A stretch of DNA of 64,000 nucleotides from Desarmillaria ectypa (GCA_030407005.1 JAUDYN010000005.1:3100001-3164000), one strand, 5' to 3'. Counted from the first letter of the stretch, positions 32,801-44,882 are shown. Program-made: numbers and translations. The notes: generated from the letters alone by a model not told the origin.

Positions 32801-34787
32801 CATCCAAGAACTTGTCCAGTTGTTCTTGCTCATTTCAGTTGAGCGGGTAGACCTTACAGTCTAACATTGATTTCGCATTGGGGACCAGCTTGATCGCATG
32901 GTCCCAAGGTCTTCTTTTAGGTAGGTCATCAAAGCTTTCTTTAGAGAATAAATCTCTAAAGCTTTGATACTGAGGAGGCATGAGCTCCTCAAACATCTGC
33001 TTCAGTTTCTCCACATTTGCTGCTGTGGCTAGTTCATTTGCATGATGGATGGCACAAAGGATAATTTCTTCTTGCATGTTGACTGCAAGAATACTTTCAC
33101 CTTCCTCCAGCTCTTCGTCCCATCGATCTTCTTCATCTGCATCTGGCAAGGTGAAGTGGTTCTGAATACAATGGCATCGTCCAAATGTCAAGGTTCCCAC
33201 CTTCCAGTTAACGAAAGGATTATGGCATTTAAGCCAGTTGTGGCCCAAGTACATGGTCTTAGAGCCCAAGTCGGTGACTGCAAGGTCAATTCATTCACTG
33301 TGGTCTCTGATGGTCATCTGGAGTTCCACAAATTCTGTTACATCCCCTGCCTTATTGTGCGTTCTGTCGGCATTATAGACTGATATAGGGGCAGCGGCCT
33401 TCCTGGTGTCCAACTGGTGTTGTTGGATATAAGTTCGATTGATAGAACTGCCTGTGCAACCACTATCCAACAACGCACATGTTGTCAATGTCTGTTTCCC
33501 GGTACATGGGGAAAGCTGAATATCCACCAAGAAGTCTCAGCCTGAGCTTTTGGTACCACAGATATAGCAGATTGGTTCATGTAATTCATAGAGCTGTTCT
33601 CAGGCTATACTCCCTCCCATTCTTAAGCTCTGAATGAGCTCATCATTGATTTCTCCAAGTCATTTGGGATGTACCCAAATGGAGAGAACCGCCTTGGCAA
33701 TTGCCAAATCCTTGGAGTTGCATACTGCATGCAAAGTCCAATCGATCCTGAATGGTCTAAACCATTGGTGATCATCCTGCTTTCTCATATGTTTGGAAGA
33801 CTTGTTCTGCTCCCCAGTGCATTGGGTAGCTTCCAGTGTTCTGTGCTTCCCCATGCATTCGGAAGCATCTGATACCCCCTTGTTAGGATAGGTATTGGGT
33901 TCAGTGCTTCCCCTTGCATTCGAAAGATCTTGAGTTGTTGCTCCCCCTTGCGTTCGGGAGTCTTTGGGTATCAGGGTACTGGCTTTGGATTGGCTGGCTT
34001 GCCAGATCCTAAAAGCCATGTCATCCTCTTTGTTGGGTACTTCGATGATTGTTGTTCTACTAAACTGCCCCCTTTTTACTGCCTGGGCACTAGCGGGTTC
34101 CCGAGCATGGGATATCCCCTGGTGGGGTACAGCCACTGATGGGAATTTGTCAGCCAGCTTGCCTTCATATCCCTGGTCAGTACCCCTGTGTTCTTTGGCC
34201 AGCACTACTTTCGATGGAGTTTGAAATTCCTTGGTCATTGACTCCTAGCTAGTGCTACCATTGTGCCCATTGTTTGGGTACATCTGCCCCCTTTCTATTG
34301 CCTGGGTGCTAGTGACTTCCTTCCTGTCGGCTTTGATCCTATGACTCTCTGGCCCAGTGGGATACTCAGCCTTGTCAGGTTTTCTTCCACCCAGACCGGT
34401 TCATCTGGGGCTTTGTTGCTGGCCTTGGTTAGAGGCATCGTCCTGATCCTCTGCTGACCCTGGTGGAACTGGTGGGCTTGCCCCTCCGCTCGAGGAGGGT
34501 ACTGGGATGGTCAGACTTCTGGGAGGCCCGAGGGAGTCCCACCTACTGGTCCCTGCCCATCGCTGATTGCTCAGTGGCATATCTGGTGAGCTCTGCTCAT
34601 TGGACTTTGTCGTGGCACCAGCATCATCTGGCAAGTCCCGCTCCAGTCCGTTAGAGGTTCAGGAGTTGTTACTACAGATACTTGTGTCAGCATCTTCTAG
34701 AAGAATGATGTACCTGTTTTTGTTTATTGATTCTTGTTCAGTCTTCAGCTTCAGTTTCTGTGAAGTCATGGATATATTCATTTTCAT
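29844..34787 (-). pseudogene. pol: Element D pol
   Basis: Begins MKMNISMTSQKLK (ATG 34787) with an ATGA overlap to the gag frame. A long Ser/Pro leader (AQAVKRGQFSRTTIIEVP at about 34090-34030) leads to an intact protease motif LLDSGCTGSSIN (about 33490-33455). The RT keeps YLDD (32408-32397). RNase [14 protein letters not shown] and TNHQNLQYFQ (D of TDHQ changed to N). Integrase: SDRGPQFISAF, QTDGQIERVNQ. Chromodomain and tail: about 30250-29846 (ILDHEYLEHGNIAYL). Multiple stops. Closely related to A but more decayed. It was inserted into element C protease. Confidence 0.85.
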
Positions 34788-34888
34788 ATGTAATTGTCTG
34801 TTTTCATAATAATCAGTCTGACCCACAGAAACTGAGGACACACCTTGAGATTTGGGCGAGCAAGGAGAATGGAACCCTTGATGCCCTA
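34785..34888 (-). promoter_or_regulatory. Element D gag-pol junction: UAG, stem-loop, ATGA
   Basis: Gag ends EEVKD-TAG (34888-34886). From the G of TAG, 34886-34854 (33 nt) folds as GGGC-AT-CAAG / CTTG-C-TC-GCCC with a 12-nt loop. The gag frame stays open for 33 codons (KGSILLARPNLKVCPQF) and ends in TGA overlapping the pol ATG at 34787 as ATGA. Spacing TAG to ATG is 101 nt, identical to element A. Confidence 0.65.
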
Positions 34889-36466
34889 GTCTTTTACCTC
34901 CTCAATCTTAGAGGTGCTTGGCACCACTGCGTCAGTGGGCCCCACATATCGCACAACATTCTTCTCTTTCATAGGGCAGTTTCTGCTCAGGTGTCCTTTC
35001 TCATTACATCTAAAGCAGCGCCCCTCAGCTCATTGCTGGTCTAAGTCCATGGGCTTCCCCACCTCTCTGTATGTCATCCACCGACCAGTCCCAGCATTGC
35101 AACTGGTATTGGTGTCAGCAGTCGGCTTTAGGGCCAAGGAACTTGTCACCCCAGCAGTGTTCTTGCCACTGGGCTGCTGTTGTTGGGGACGTGGGCCCTG
35201 CTTCTGGCTGTCCTGAGGCATACTCATGGTCTGATCAAAGACCCATTTCCACTGTCTCTCTTCATACATCTGGAGGATGCATTCCTTCCACTCCAGATAT
35301 GAGTGCAGAATATTGATGCCCATGTTTGAGATGAAGGTGGTATAAAAACTGGGGACTCCCAGTCTCACCACCTTCACCATGGCACCGCGCTCAGCTTCAT
35401 CGGTCCTTCAGCCCACTAGCTTGGCTTCCTCCTCAAGCTTCTGGAAGTAGTGGGAGGTGGGCTGCACTCCCATGTGCAAGTCAAACATGCGCTTTTCATG
35501 GATCTCCTCGATGGCAGGATCCCGGAATTGTCATGTGACTAAGTCAATGAAGTCGGCCCAGTTGGGGTATCTGAAGTGGGTGGTGGTCCCATCGTAGGAG
35601 TCACCTACCCAGTATTCAGGTCTCTTGTAGACCCACCAGTCCTTGGCAGCGCCCTTAAAGTGGGATGTCGTGAATAGTACCAGGTGCAATGGCACCTGGA
35701 AATAGTGTCAGAACACTTCAAAATAGGCGATACAATCACTTATGAAGCATTCAATATCGTCATGGTCCCTCTTGAATGGAGCAAGGACTTTGATGAGACT
35801 TGGCTTGATGCTCAGATAGGGGGCATCAGCCATGGTGTTCCCGACAGGATTTGGGATAGGGTTGGAAGGACCCTTGCTGGGGGGCAGTCTTGGGATCGAA
35901 TAATGATCCGGCCTAGGACCTGGGTAGCCTCTTGGCAGCTCCCCTGATGGTCTTTCCCTCTCTGGCTCCTTCCCCTTTTCTTGATCCTGAAGGTAGTCCA
36001 TCATCATCTTGCAGGCGGACTCCTCCCTGTCAAGCTCTTCACACATCTCTGCGATGTGCTGTTCCTTTTCCATCAGCGTGGTTTTCATCTGCTGATGGAT
36101 CTCTTCTGCTGTGGCAGGGGTTCTTGATGCCCCTGTAGTGGTGTTTCCTGTAGGGGCTCCTTCAGCTTCCATGTCTTCTCCTGCCCCTGCAAAGAGAAGA
36201 CTACCACCCTGATAAGGGTGGTATCCTTGGTGATGCACCTGATGGTGCAGGGGTGAGTCAGGAAGTGGTCATGAGTTCACGACTGGGGTATCCAGTGGGT
36301 GATCTGGATATATTTCATATTGGGGCTGGTAGTAGTCCAGCCTGCCGTAATAACCTGTATTGTAGGTTAATGTATCATATGAGGCCCTTTGCCCCCAATT
36401 ACTCCTCTCTTGCCACCTTTAGCCTCCATAAGTGCTGGAGGGTTCTCTCCAGTTCCCGCTACTCAT
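34886..36466 (-). pseudogene. gag: Element D gag, 3' part
   Basis: Contains the coiled-coil (KEQHIAEMCEELDREESACK, about 36090-36030), capsid-like core (DIECFISDCIAYFEVF; EWKECILQMYEERQWKW) and an intact CCHC knuckle C-F-R-C-...-H-...-C at 35017-34976. It ends with TAG 34888-34886. At 36466 it is cut by a G LTR; the codons that precede this point in element A are found at 45598-45607 next to another G LTR, on the opposite strand. Confidence 0.85.
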
Positions 36467-37826
36467 TGATGTGCTTGGTTATAGTGAGTGACAAAAGAAT
36501 TAGGGAATGGCAATGAACACCAATCACACTAAACCTCTTACTACTCTACACTTAATCACCAATATTGAATTCAGGCGGTTTCAAGTATGATGGAAGCACT
36601 CTACAGACTTCAATAATCAAGTACAATTGTCTTTAAGATGTTTTATTCATTACTAGTGAGTTTATACAAAGTACTACTCATACTAGTGGGGTGGGTAAGA
36701 CACAATTGGATAAGAGTGACTTGGTTTGAGCTACTGCACTCGTTCTGACTGAAACTGCTTCAGACTGGTGGCACTCTTGGCCCTATACTGCTTTCTACAA
36801 GTGATAAACACTTGACTAGCTGCACTCTTGGCTAACTAGTGGCACTCTTGGCCTAAGAATAAACTATAACTCCGAGAACTTTGCTTGAACTAACTTCAAA
36901 ACACTCCGGACCTTTGCAGGACACAACAGTGACTCTAATGGACTTCAATTCAATGCAATTCTATAGGTGACTTAGCGACTATTAATCACTTCATCAAGAT
37001 TAAGCACAAAAGCCTTTAATTGGGGACACCAGTTACTACCAGTGAGGGCTCAACTGCGAGGATGGCTTGCCTGCTTTGCACAAGTGCCCATCCCACTACT
37101 TATATACTACTGAGGCAAAACTATAAATATCATCTGGGTATAGGGTATATTGGTAAGGATTTCTTGGCTAGTCACAAATAATGGTGAATAATCACACAAT
37201 AGTTGGTCTAGTCTGTTTTCTTTTCAAATATTCAGTCTAGAGACTCCACAGTTGGTCTTTCCGCACCCTTGGCACAACTACAGGCCCTAGTAACATGGTT
37301 ATATGGATATCCAGATATTGGTGCCTGTAACAGCTATCCGATCATGATTGAGGGTGCAGTCCAGCTCCACTAGCATCGATCATAAGAGATCTATATTGAA
37401 ATAGTCGGATCTGGGCTCAAGGTTAATCCATTCCTAATTTATTTCTAAGTCCTGTTTCAAGATTGCCATGTGACTAGTTATCCTGACTTAGGCATTTATG
37501 CCCAGTCTGGGCTGCTAGTGACAGAACTTGACGAGATCTGTGTACTCTGCTCCTGGTTTTGGTATGCTAGTAGCATCCTTCATTTGCTAGTGGCTGTATT
37601 TCACTTAGTCCTGCTAGCATTCGAGTTATTAGTCTGGCTGGCTGGTAGATTTAATCCACTAATGGTGTTGCATCTAAGTCCTGGCTCTACTAGTTGCTTA
37701 CTGCTTTTAACTATCAGCTCAAAGCCTCAGCTATAGTCCTCTATGTATCACTAGTATAGGATAGATGTGCAATAGTATTGTTACAAAATCACAAAATCTA
37801 GGTGTGAACATATAGATGGCATATCA
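36467..37826 (-). repeat. G LTR (long type), recombinant, minus orientation
   Basis: About 1360 bp, TGATGTGCTTGG... to ...GATGGCATATCA on the plus strand (terminal inverted TGATRTGC). Aligns over its length with the LTRs of the 43025-52130 array and has one copy of the 248-bp block. Left flank is element D gag (ATGA next to it once read in element sense), right flank is element J integrase (CTGA). Because the flanks belong to different elements, this LTR is a recombination product. Confidence 0.8.
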
Positions 37827-38775
37827 CTGACTGAAACAAATGGCTACTATTGGCCAAGTTTACTCATAACAATAGAATCCACTCAGCAATGGGTAAAAGC
37901 TCTTTCATGACATTATATGGATAAAACCCATGAATTATCCCAGATTCTAGTCAAATGACTCCATTTGCCAACCCAGCTACCATAGAATTCACTCAAACAA
38001 TGGCACAAGTACACAAGGAAGTGTACAATGCATTAGAAAAGGCAGCGATGCAAATGAAGTGTCAATACGACAAAGAAAAACAGCAGGCACAAGAATATCA
38101 AGTAGGTAATAAAGTTTGGCTAGACACCACCAACCTTCATCTTTCCTGGCCAAAGAAGAAACTTGATGACAAATGAACAGGACCATTCATAATCCTCAAA
38201 AAAGCTGGCACTTCAGTGTACAAACTGAAGTTACCATCTCATTGGAAAATCCATCCCTGATTCAATGAGAAATTATTTACTCCTCACATCAAACCTTCAT
38301 TTTCAAATCAACAACAACCACCTCCTCTCCTCTCCCAGACCTTGTTGATGGATAGGAGGAATATGAGATTGAAGAAGTATTGGATTCCAGAACCCACTGT
38401 GTATGAAAAAAAAGAGGACAACCATCAAAGGAAGTCATAGACTACTTTGTCAAATGGAAAGGATGGATGCAAGAGCATAACTCCTGGGTCCAAGACACCA
38501 AGATGGGCAATGCCCAGGAAGCAATTGCAGAGTATAAGAAGAATGTCAACTGAACTTTACACTCTACCAAAATCATAACTAGCAAAAAGAAGATGGTCAA
38601 GATACTTGACCACAAATATTCTGACAATAGCAATATTGCATACCTCACTCAACAAAAGGATGGACTCTGGAAATGGATCATTAATCTGGACTAGAACCAA
38701 TGGAAATCACTGATTGACCAATATTGGATTGATCAAATCACATCGCAACTTGAAATCCCACAAGAAGAGTCTTAG
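37827..38775 (+). pseudogene. pol: Element J pol, 3' fragment: integrase C-terminus and chromodomain
   Basis: Begins within the integrase after the position of QTDW in the relatives (plus-strand reading ...KWLLLAKFTHNN-like), continues FANPATIEFTQTMAQVHKEVY, QYDKEKQQAQEYQVGNKVWLD and LHLSWPKKKLDDK (37955-38176). The chromodomain (about 38340-38540) reads VKWKGWMQEHNSW. Tail DHKYSDNSNIAYLTQQKDGLW leads to TAG 38773-38775. The 5' part is replaced by the G LTR. Several stops. Confidence 0.8.
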
Positions 38776-38807
38776 CAGTTGGGACAACTGCTTTAACAAG
38801 GGGGTAA
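38775..38807 (+). other. Element J pol-stop hairpin and polypurine tract
   Basis: GCAGTTG-GGA-CAACTGC (38775-38791), perfect 7-bp stem beginning on the G of the stop TAG. Compared with element A, a C-G pair is now T-A with both sides changed. TTTAACAAGGGGGTAA follows, next to the LTR. Confidence 0.65.
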
Positions 38808-39198
38808 TATTATGATTTTTCTATTTTTCTTATCTTATCATAACATCTTATCACTGTTCTCACTCTATATCACTTATTCATCAATAAACACTATTGATCC
38901 TCTCATGCTATCATCCAGATCCCACCATCTGACTATGGTAACACTTGATAGAACCTCAACCACATGGTTCATGAACAATATACACATAGATGATGCTATT
39001 ATTAGTCCCTAGCTTTTAGTATATAAGTAGGACACTTATTGTATATATTCCCTATCTTCCAATTAAACTTAAATAATATACTCTTCTACACTCCTCTAAA
39101 GATCTATACCACACTCTTATTATAGGTGATTGTCTGAACATGAGACAGCCCAAGAGTTGCACCTGATTCCAAGATCATATATAAACAAGATCCTAACA
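38808..39198 (+). repeat. Element J 3' LTR
   Basis: 391 bp, TATTATGATTTTTC... (TG start decayed to TA) to ...AAGATCCTAACA. It aligns with the H LTR (58732-59114), including TAGTATATAAGTAGG and CTTCCAATTAAACTTAA. It cuts into element C gag; the base run after it is GTTCT. Confidence 0.75.
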
Positions 39199-40996
39199 GT
39201 TCTCAGACCCTTCTGTACTGCAGCCTGGGAACTCTGATGAAGCAATATCAAGGCCAGAATCACCTGGCCAAGAATATATCTGAACATAGACAAATACTTA
39301 GCCCTCAACAGAGGAGAGCCAATACATGGCCCCAGCACTGGTGCCACTATCCACACCCAGATATATGCTAACTGAGACAGAGAGTTATATCTCCCAGCCA
39401 CAGGAGACCAGGTATCAGGGCTATGCCCTAGGACTGATGATGAGCAGTAGGAGCTGGAATGTTCTCTTCAAATATTAGCCTAAAGAGAGGGAGATTAGCC
39501 AGACCTTGACTAGAGAGAGGCTGAATTTTGGAACTTTTACATATGATACAGGATATTACACAGGGTTGGAAACAACCCAACCCTAATACATGCCTCATTT
39601 TAGTTATCTGCCTGATACATCTGAATATCAACCTCAACCATTATCTGACTCACTGCCTATAAACTGAGTTCAACAATCAGGCTTCTATCCCTTTCTATCA
39701 AAAAGCCTTCTATTTGCAGGCATGGGAGAAGATCCCAGATCAAGTTCTGTACCCACAAAAATCCTGCAACCATCAGCAAAAAAAAGAATACAATTAGCCA
39801 AGGACCAATTGGCTGAAAAGGAACAGTGAATCACAAAGCTATGATAAGAACTAGAAGAAGCTGAGACAGCACAAAACCTTCATGCTGATCTTTGGCAACT
39901 CCTGAATAAGGGAAAGCAGCCAGAATGAGGTTGACTCTGAGAACCACCAAAGAAGCCCACCTCTAGACCAGACTAATACTTGATTCCATACCCACCCTCT
40001 GGACAAGCCCCTCTAGACCCCTACTCAAATCCTGTCAGGAATGCACCCAACAAGGCTCCTTACCTAGGTATCAAGCCTATCCTAGTCCAACCCTCAAAGC
40101 TGTTCAAAGGAGACTATGCCAATATCAAATAGTTTATAGGTGACTGCATTATCTACTTTGAGATGTTCAGATATTATTTCCAACTTTTGTCACATCTCAT
40201 ATTGTTTGCCATGTCCCATTTTGAAGGAGCCACCAAGGACTGGTGGGTCTATAAATGACTCAAGTACTGGATGATTGATGACTGGACCAGAGTTGCTGCT
40301 CACTTCTAATATTCAAGCTGGGAAGAGTTCATCAAACTAGTAACACAATAATTCCAAGACCCAGTGATCATAGAAGTATATGAGAAGCAGATATTTGACC
40401 TCTGGATAGGAACCCAACTGGCAAACCATTACTTTCAGAAGCTGGAAGAAGAGGGTAAATTGGCCAGATGATAAACAGATAAAAATGAGTGGGGTGCCAT
40501 GGTCAAGACCATATGATTGGGAGTCTCCAGCTTGTATACAACCTTTATTTCAAACATGGGTGTCAACATTCCCCACTCTTATCCAGAATGAAAGGAGCAT
40601 ATCCTCCATATGTACAAGAAATATCAGCACAAATGAGTCTTTGACCAGACTTCTAGAATCCCTTGAGACAATGTTAAGAAAGATGCCCCCTGACCTCAAA
40701 CACATTCTGGTAGCAAACCAGCTGCTGGGGCATCAAGTTTGACAACCTCAAAAATAGCAACAAGCATGGATCTCAGATGGTATATATCTATAGGTCAGTG
40801 AACAATATACAGAGGACTGGGACAGCCAATGGAGGTTGATTGATAAAAGGCAGAGGGATGGTGCTTCTAATGCAATGAGAAAGGCCACATAGCAAAAGAC
40901 TGTCCCAAGAAGAAGAAATATTGGGACATTCAGTCTATGGTGGTCACTAAGGAGGAGGAAAAGAGCAATGCCAAGATCGAGGAAGTAAAAGCCTAG
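39199..40996 (+). pseudogene. gag: Element C gag (5'-truncated)
   Basis: Homologous to element A Gag from about the SPYRTAAWEIR region onward: ISRPESPGQEYI, YLALNRGEP-like, coiled-coil (39790-39880), capsid core (FIGDCIIYFEMFRYYFQLL; ATKDWWVYK; IIEVYEKQIFDLWIGTQ; SYPEWKE) and a knuckle C-F-stop-C-NEKGH-IAKD-C at 40862-40903, with one stop inside but all four ligands kept. It ends IEEVKA-TAG (40994-40996). The N-terminus is lost at the J LTR. It is the 5' part of element C, whose 3' part is 25828-29386. Confidence 0.8.
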
Positions 40997-41028
40997 GTTG
41001 CCAAGGGTTCAATTCTTCTTGTGTGACC
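40994..41028 (+). other. Element C gag stop and stem-loop
   Basis: From the G of TAG, 40996-41028 (33 nt) folds as GGTTGC-CAAG / CTTG-T-GTGACC with a 12-nt loop and a single bulged base at the same place as in H and A. Two of the ten pairs are G-T wobbles. Confidence 0.6.
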
Positions 41029-41099
41029 AGGATTTCAAATGGTGTGTTCCTGATTCCCACTGGATGATCTCATTTATATTTAGAACAATCTGTACCTAT

Positions 41100-42189
41100 A
41101 TGCAACTCAAAACACAACTTTGTTTTCACTGCTTCTATCAAGAAACCACTGAAAAAATTGAATGAAAACTAATACCACACACTAGCTAAGTGTGATGATA
41201 CTATAATCTATACTGAATCCTGAGCCTCTGATGAAGCATGGGATTTGCCAGGTGGTGCTGGCACCACAATATAGACTATGCCTGGGACAAAAACAAGTTG
41301 GTAGAATGCCTTTAGGTCTCTGAAGCCAAAAGTCTCAGCACCCTCAGAGGGGTCAAGTCATGCTTTGCCAGGGTTGGTGAAGTATGGATCAAGTGCCTAT
41401 CAAGGCCAAAACATGAAGGGGCCTCTTGATGATGCTACAAGAGTGGCTATTTCTTGAGTTGGCAATCTCAGGAGGAGTGGGTCATATGACTTACAGAAAA
41501 AGGAGAAGCCCAAACTATTAGCACCAATAACCTAGGGTAATCTCACTGTCCTTGATCAACTCTTCAACATAGAGAATGGCACCTGTAAGAAGTATGACCC
41601 AGATCCTCTTATCCCTCCATCAGACACCAACACCCCATCAGACAACAAGAAAGCTGAAGAACAGATAAGATCCACCAACACCCAGGTGGTAAAAAGGGGG
41701 CACAGAGTTATGATAGTCAAAGTACCCAACAAAGAAGACAATACTGCTTTCTGTCATTGGAAAGCATCACAAACAGAAAAAGAATCAACACTCTCTGAAT
41801 CCAAGGTATCTCTTAACAAGAGGGTATCCAAACACATATAGTATAAACCATTTACAGTCCAAACAGCCAAATTGATGAACACTGCTAAAGCCATCCTTTC
41901 CATATGGGTGCATCCCAAATGACTTAGTGAAATCACCAAAGATCTCATTAGAGATCTACAGAATAAAGGAAATGATGCCCAAAAGCAACTCTACAAGCTC
42001 CAAGAACCCATTCAGTATATTCAAAGAACTAAAAGTTCTGAAAGAAACTTCATGGTCAATGTACAGATCACCTTATGCATAGGAAAAAAGACCCTCACTA
42101 CCAGAGCCCTACTCAATAGCAGCTGTACTGGTAGTTCAATCAACCATGCCTACATTCAGGAACATGGCCTAGACATCTGACAAGCCACC
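41100..42189 (+). pseudogene. pol: Element C pol, 5' part: leader and start of protease
   Basis: Decayed leader (pieces such as TQVVKRGHRVMIVKVPNKEDN near 41680-41745 and AILSIWVHPK near 41890) followed by KTLTTRALLNSSCTGSSINHAYIQEHGLDI. The protease D-S-G is now N-S-S (42115-42123). Interrupted at CCACC (42185-42189) by element D; the reading resumes with PIPIYNVDRTHNKA at 29380 on the other strand, after removal of D and the inversion. Confidence 0.8.
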
Positions 42190-42614
42190 TGTTACAATTT
42201 TTCCATTTATCTTATCTTATCTGAGTCATACCCATGACTCATCCATCTAATCTGTTCAAGAATCCGACTCATATCCAGCCACTCACTGGCTACCACCCTC
42301 GTTCTCACCATCTGTCACCCTAGATGCTTTCTATTGGTTCTATGATCCTTCCAGATCATTCTACATCAACACCATTTGTGCATGGACTTTAGCATTTCAT
42401 CTATATATAACACCGTAGAAATACTATATAAGTAGAGTAAACTACACAGTTGTACTCTATCTCTTGTTTAAATTATAATCATATACTCCTTGTCTACACT
42501 ACACAGAAGACCTAAAAGCTTCTATCTCTCATATTGGGTGACTGTTCGAATGCATAACAGCCCAGAGTGATCAGCTGACAGTCCCAAGTCACATGTCCAA
42601 GGCAGTGCCTAACA
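42190..42614 (+). repeat. Element D 5' LTR
   Basis: 425 bp, TGTTACAATTTTTCC... to ...GTGCCTAACA. Partner of 29387-29811. Contains TATATAA (42425-42431) and, 34 nt downstream, ATCTCTTGTTTAA (42459-42471). Preceded by CCACC. Confidence 0.88.
42425..42471 (+). promoter_or_regulatory. LTR promoter of element D: TATA box and predicted transcript start
   Basis: TATATAA at 42425 and the self-primer segment at 42459-42471 are 34 nt apart, as in element A. The self-primer segment is the exact complement of 42615-42627. Confidence 0.6.
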
Positions 42615-42627
42615 TTAAACAAGAGAT
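42615..42627 (+). other. Element D primer-binding site (self-primer type)
   Basis: TTAAACAAGAGAT directly after the LTR, identical to element A, and a perfect 13-bp complement of 42459-42471. Confidence 0.78.
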
Positions 42628-42669
42628 TCCCTTGCTTCTCTAAATGCTAGCTGTAGAGAAGACTTCTTC

Positions 42670-43024
42670 ATGCCCAAAGAAGAAAACAACCACTCAGAAT
42701 CCCGAACCATCTTGCTCAGCATCGCCATAGGTGGCACCATTCTGTTAACCTTTTTTATGGTCCTTGCCGTTTTACTCTACGAGGAAGAACTCCGGGCATT
42801 GCTTCAGCAAAGGCGAGCCCGACGACCTGCACCACCACCCTGACCCCCTCGACACCTGGACCATGTCAATCCCCGGGAGTTACCCCCCGCAAGACTGGGA
42901 GAATGAGAGGCAGTACCACTTGTCTGCCCCTGTGCCTAGTTCACAATTGCCTCCTCCTCTGAGGGGAGTACAGATTCGAGGCCCCCGACTCCCGGGCCCT
43001 CCTCCACCCATGCATATAATGCGC
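42670..43024 (+). pseudogene. gag: Element D gag, N-terminal part with membrane segment
   Basis: ATG 42670 starts MPKEENNHSESR followed by a hydrophobic segment at residues 13-36 (TILLSIAIGGTILLTFFMVL, then AVLLYEEEL), closely matching element A. A Pro-rich part follows with a TGA stop at 42841-42843 (Arg codon CGA in the relatives likely). CpG is well preserved here, unlike in D pol. The frame is interrupted at GCGC (43021-43024) by a G LTR and resumes without loss at 44883. Confidence 0.8.
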
Positions 43025-44882
43025 TGATATGCCGTCTATGCATTCACACCTAGATTTTGCGATTTTGTAACAATACTATTGCACATCTATCCTATACTAG
43101 TGATACATAGAGGACTATAGCTGAGGCTTCGAGCTGATAGTTAAAAGCAGTAAGCAACTGGTAGAGCCAGGACTTAGATGCAACACCATTAGTGGGTTAA
43201 ATCTACCAGCCGGCCAGACTAGTAACTCGAATGCTAGCAGGACTAAGTGAAATACAGCCACTAGCAAACGAAGGATGCTACTAGCACACAAAAACCAGGA
43301 GCAGAGTACACAGATCTCGTCAAGTTCTGTCACTAGCAGCCCAGACTGGGCATAAATGCCTAAGTCAGGATAACTAGTCACATGGCAATCTTGAAACAGG
43401 ACTTAGAAATAAATTAGGAATGGATTAACCTTGAGCCCGGATCCGACTATTTCGATATAGATCTCTTATGATCGATGCTAGTGGAGCCGGACTGCACCCT
43501 CGATCATGATCGGATAGCTGTTACAGGCACCAATATCCGGATATCCATATAACCGCGTTACTAGGGCATGTAGTTGTGCCAAGGGTGCGGAAAGACCAAC
43601 TGTGGAGTCTCTAGACCGAATATTTGAAAAGAAAACAGACTAGACTGACTATTGTATGATTATTCACCATTATTCGTGACTAGCCAAGAAATCCTTATCA
43701 TGATATAGATCTCTTATGATCGATGCTAGTGGAGCCAGACTGCACCCTCGATCATGATCAGATAGCTGTTACAGGCACCAATATCCGGATATCCATATAA
43801 CCGTGTTACTAGGGCATGTAGTTGTGCCAAGGGTGCGGAAAGACCAACTGTGGAGTCTCTAGACCGAATATTTGAAAAGAAAACAACTAGACTGACTATT
43901 GTATGATTATTCACCATTATTCGTGACTAGCCAAAAATCCTTATCATGATATAGATCTCTTATGATCGATGCTAGTGGAGCCAGACTGCACCCTCGATCA
44001 TGATCAGATAGCTGTTACACAGCACCAATATCCGGATTATCCATATAACCGTGTTTACTAGGGGCATGTAGTTGTGCCAAGGGTGCGGAAAGACCAACTG
44101 TGGAGTCTCTAGACCGAATATTTGAAAAGAAAACAGACTAGACCGACTATTGTGTGATTATTCACCATTATTCGTGACTAGCCAAGAAATCCTTACCAAT
44201 ATACCCTATACCCAGATAATATTTATAGTTTTGCCTCAGTAGTATATAAGTAGTGGGATGGGCACTCGTGCAAAGCAGGCAAGCCATCCCCGCAGTTGAG
44301 CCCTCACTGGTAGTAACTGGTGTCCCCAATTAAAGGCTTTTGTGCTTGACCTCGACGAAGTGATTAATAGTCGCTAAGTCACCTATAGAATTGCATTGAA
44401 TTGAAGTCCATTAGAGTCACTGTTGTGTCCTGCAAAGGTCCGGAGTGTTTTGAAGTTAGTTCAAGCAAAGTTCTCGGAGTTATAGTTTATTCTTAGGCCA
44501 AGAGCGCCACTAGTCAGCCAAGAGTGCGACTGGTCAAGTGTTTATCACTTGTAGGAAGCAGTATAGGGCCAAGAGCGCCACCAGCCTGAAGCCGTTTCAG
44601 TCAGAACGAGCGCAGTAGCTCAAACCAAGTCACTCTTATCTAATTGTGTCTTACCCACCCCACTAGTACGAGTAGTACTTTGTATAAACTCACTAGTAAC
44701 GAATAAAACGTCTTAAAGACAATTGTACTTGATTATTGAAGTCTGCAGAGTGCTTCCATCGTACTCGAAACCGCCCGAATTCAATATTGGTGATTAAGTG
44801 TAGAGTAGTAAGAGGTTTAGTGTGATTGGTGTTCATTGCCATTCCCTAATTCTTTTGTCACTCGCCGTTACCAAGCACATCA
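43025..44882 (+). repeat. G LTR copy 1 of the array (3 internal 248-bp blocks)
   Basis: 1858 bp, TGATATGCCGTC... to ...CCAAGCACATCA. Target duplication GCGC (43021-43024 and 44883-44886); removing LTR plus one GCGC restores HAYNA-RAVLLWYQMERP as in element A Gag. A TATATAAG box lies about 600 bp before the end. Three copies of a 248-bp block (43454, 43702, 43948). The third copy has several one-base indels not seen in the other LTRs (for example GTTACACAGC and GGATTATCC). Confidence 0.85.
43454..44195 (+). repeat. 248-bp tandem block x3 inside G LTR 1
   Basis: Blocks start GATATAGATCTCTTATGATC at 43454, 43702 and 43948. The first copy contains the 12-bp palindrome CGATCATGATCG (43501-43512); in the others it is CGATCATGATCA. 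Confidence 0.88.

Noticed and set aside
36467..37826. Independent solo G LTR insertion with its own target duplication
   Set aside because: The immediate flanks are ATGA (element sense, D side) and CTGA (J side) and belong to different elements, so it is a recombinant rather than a simple insertion.
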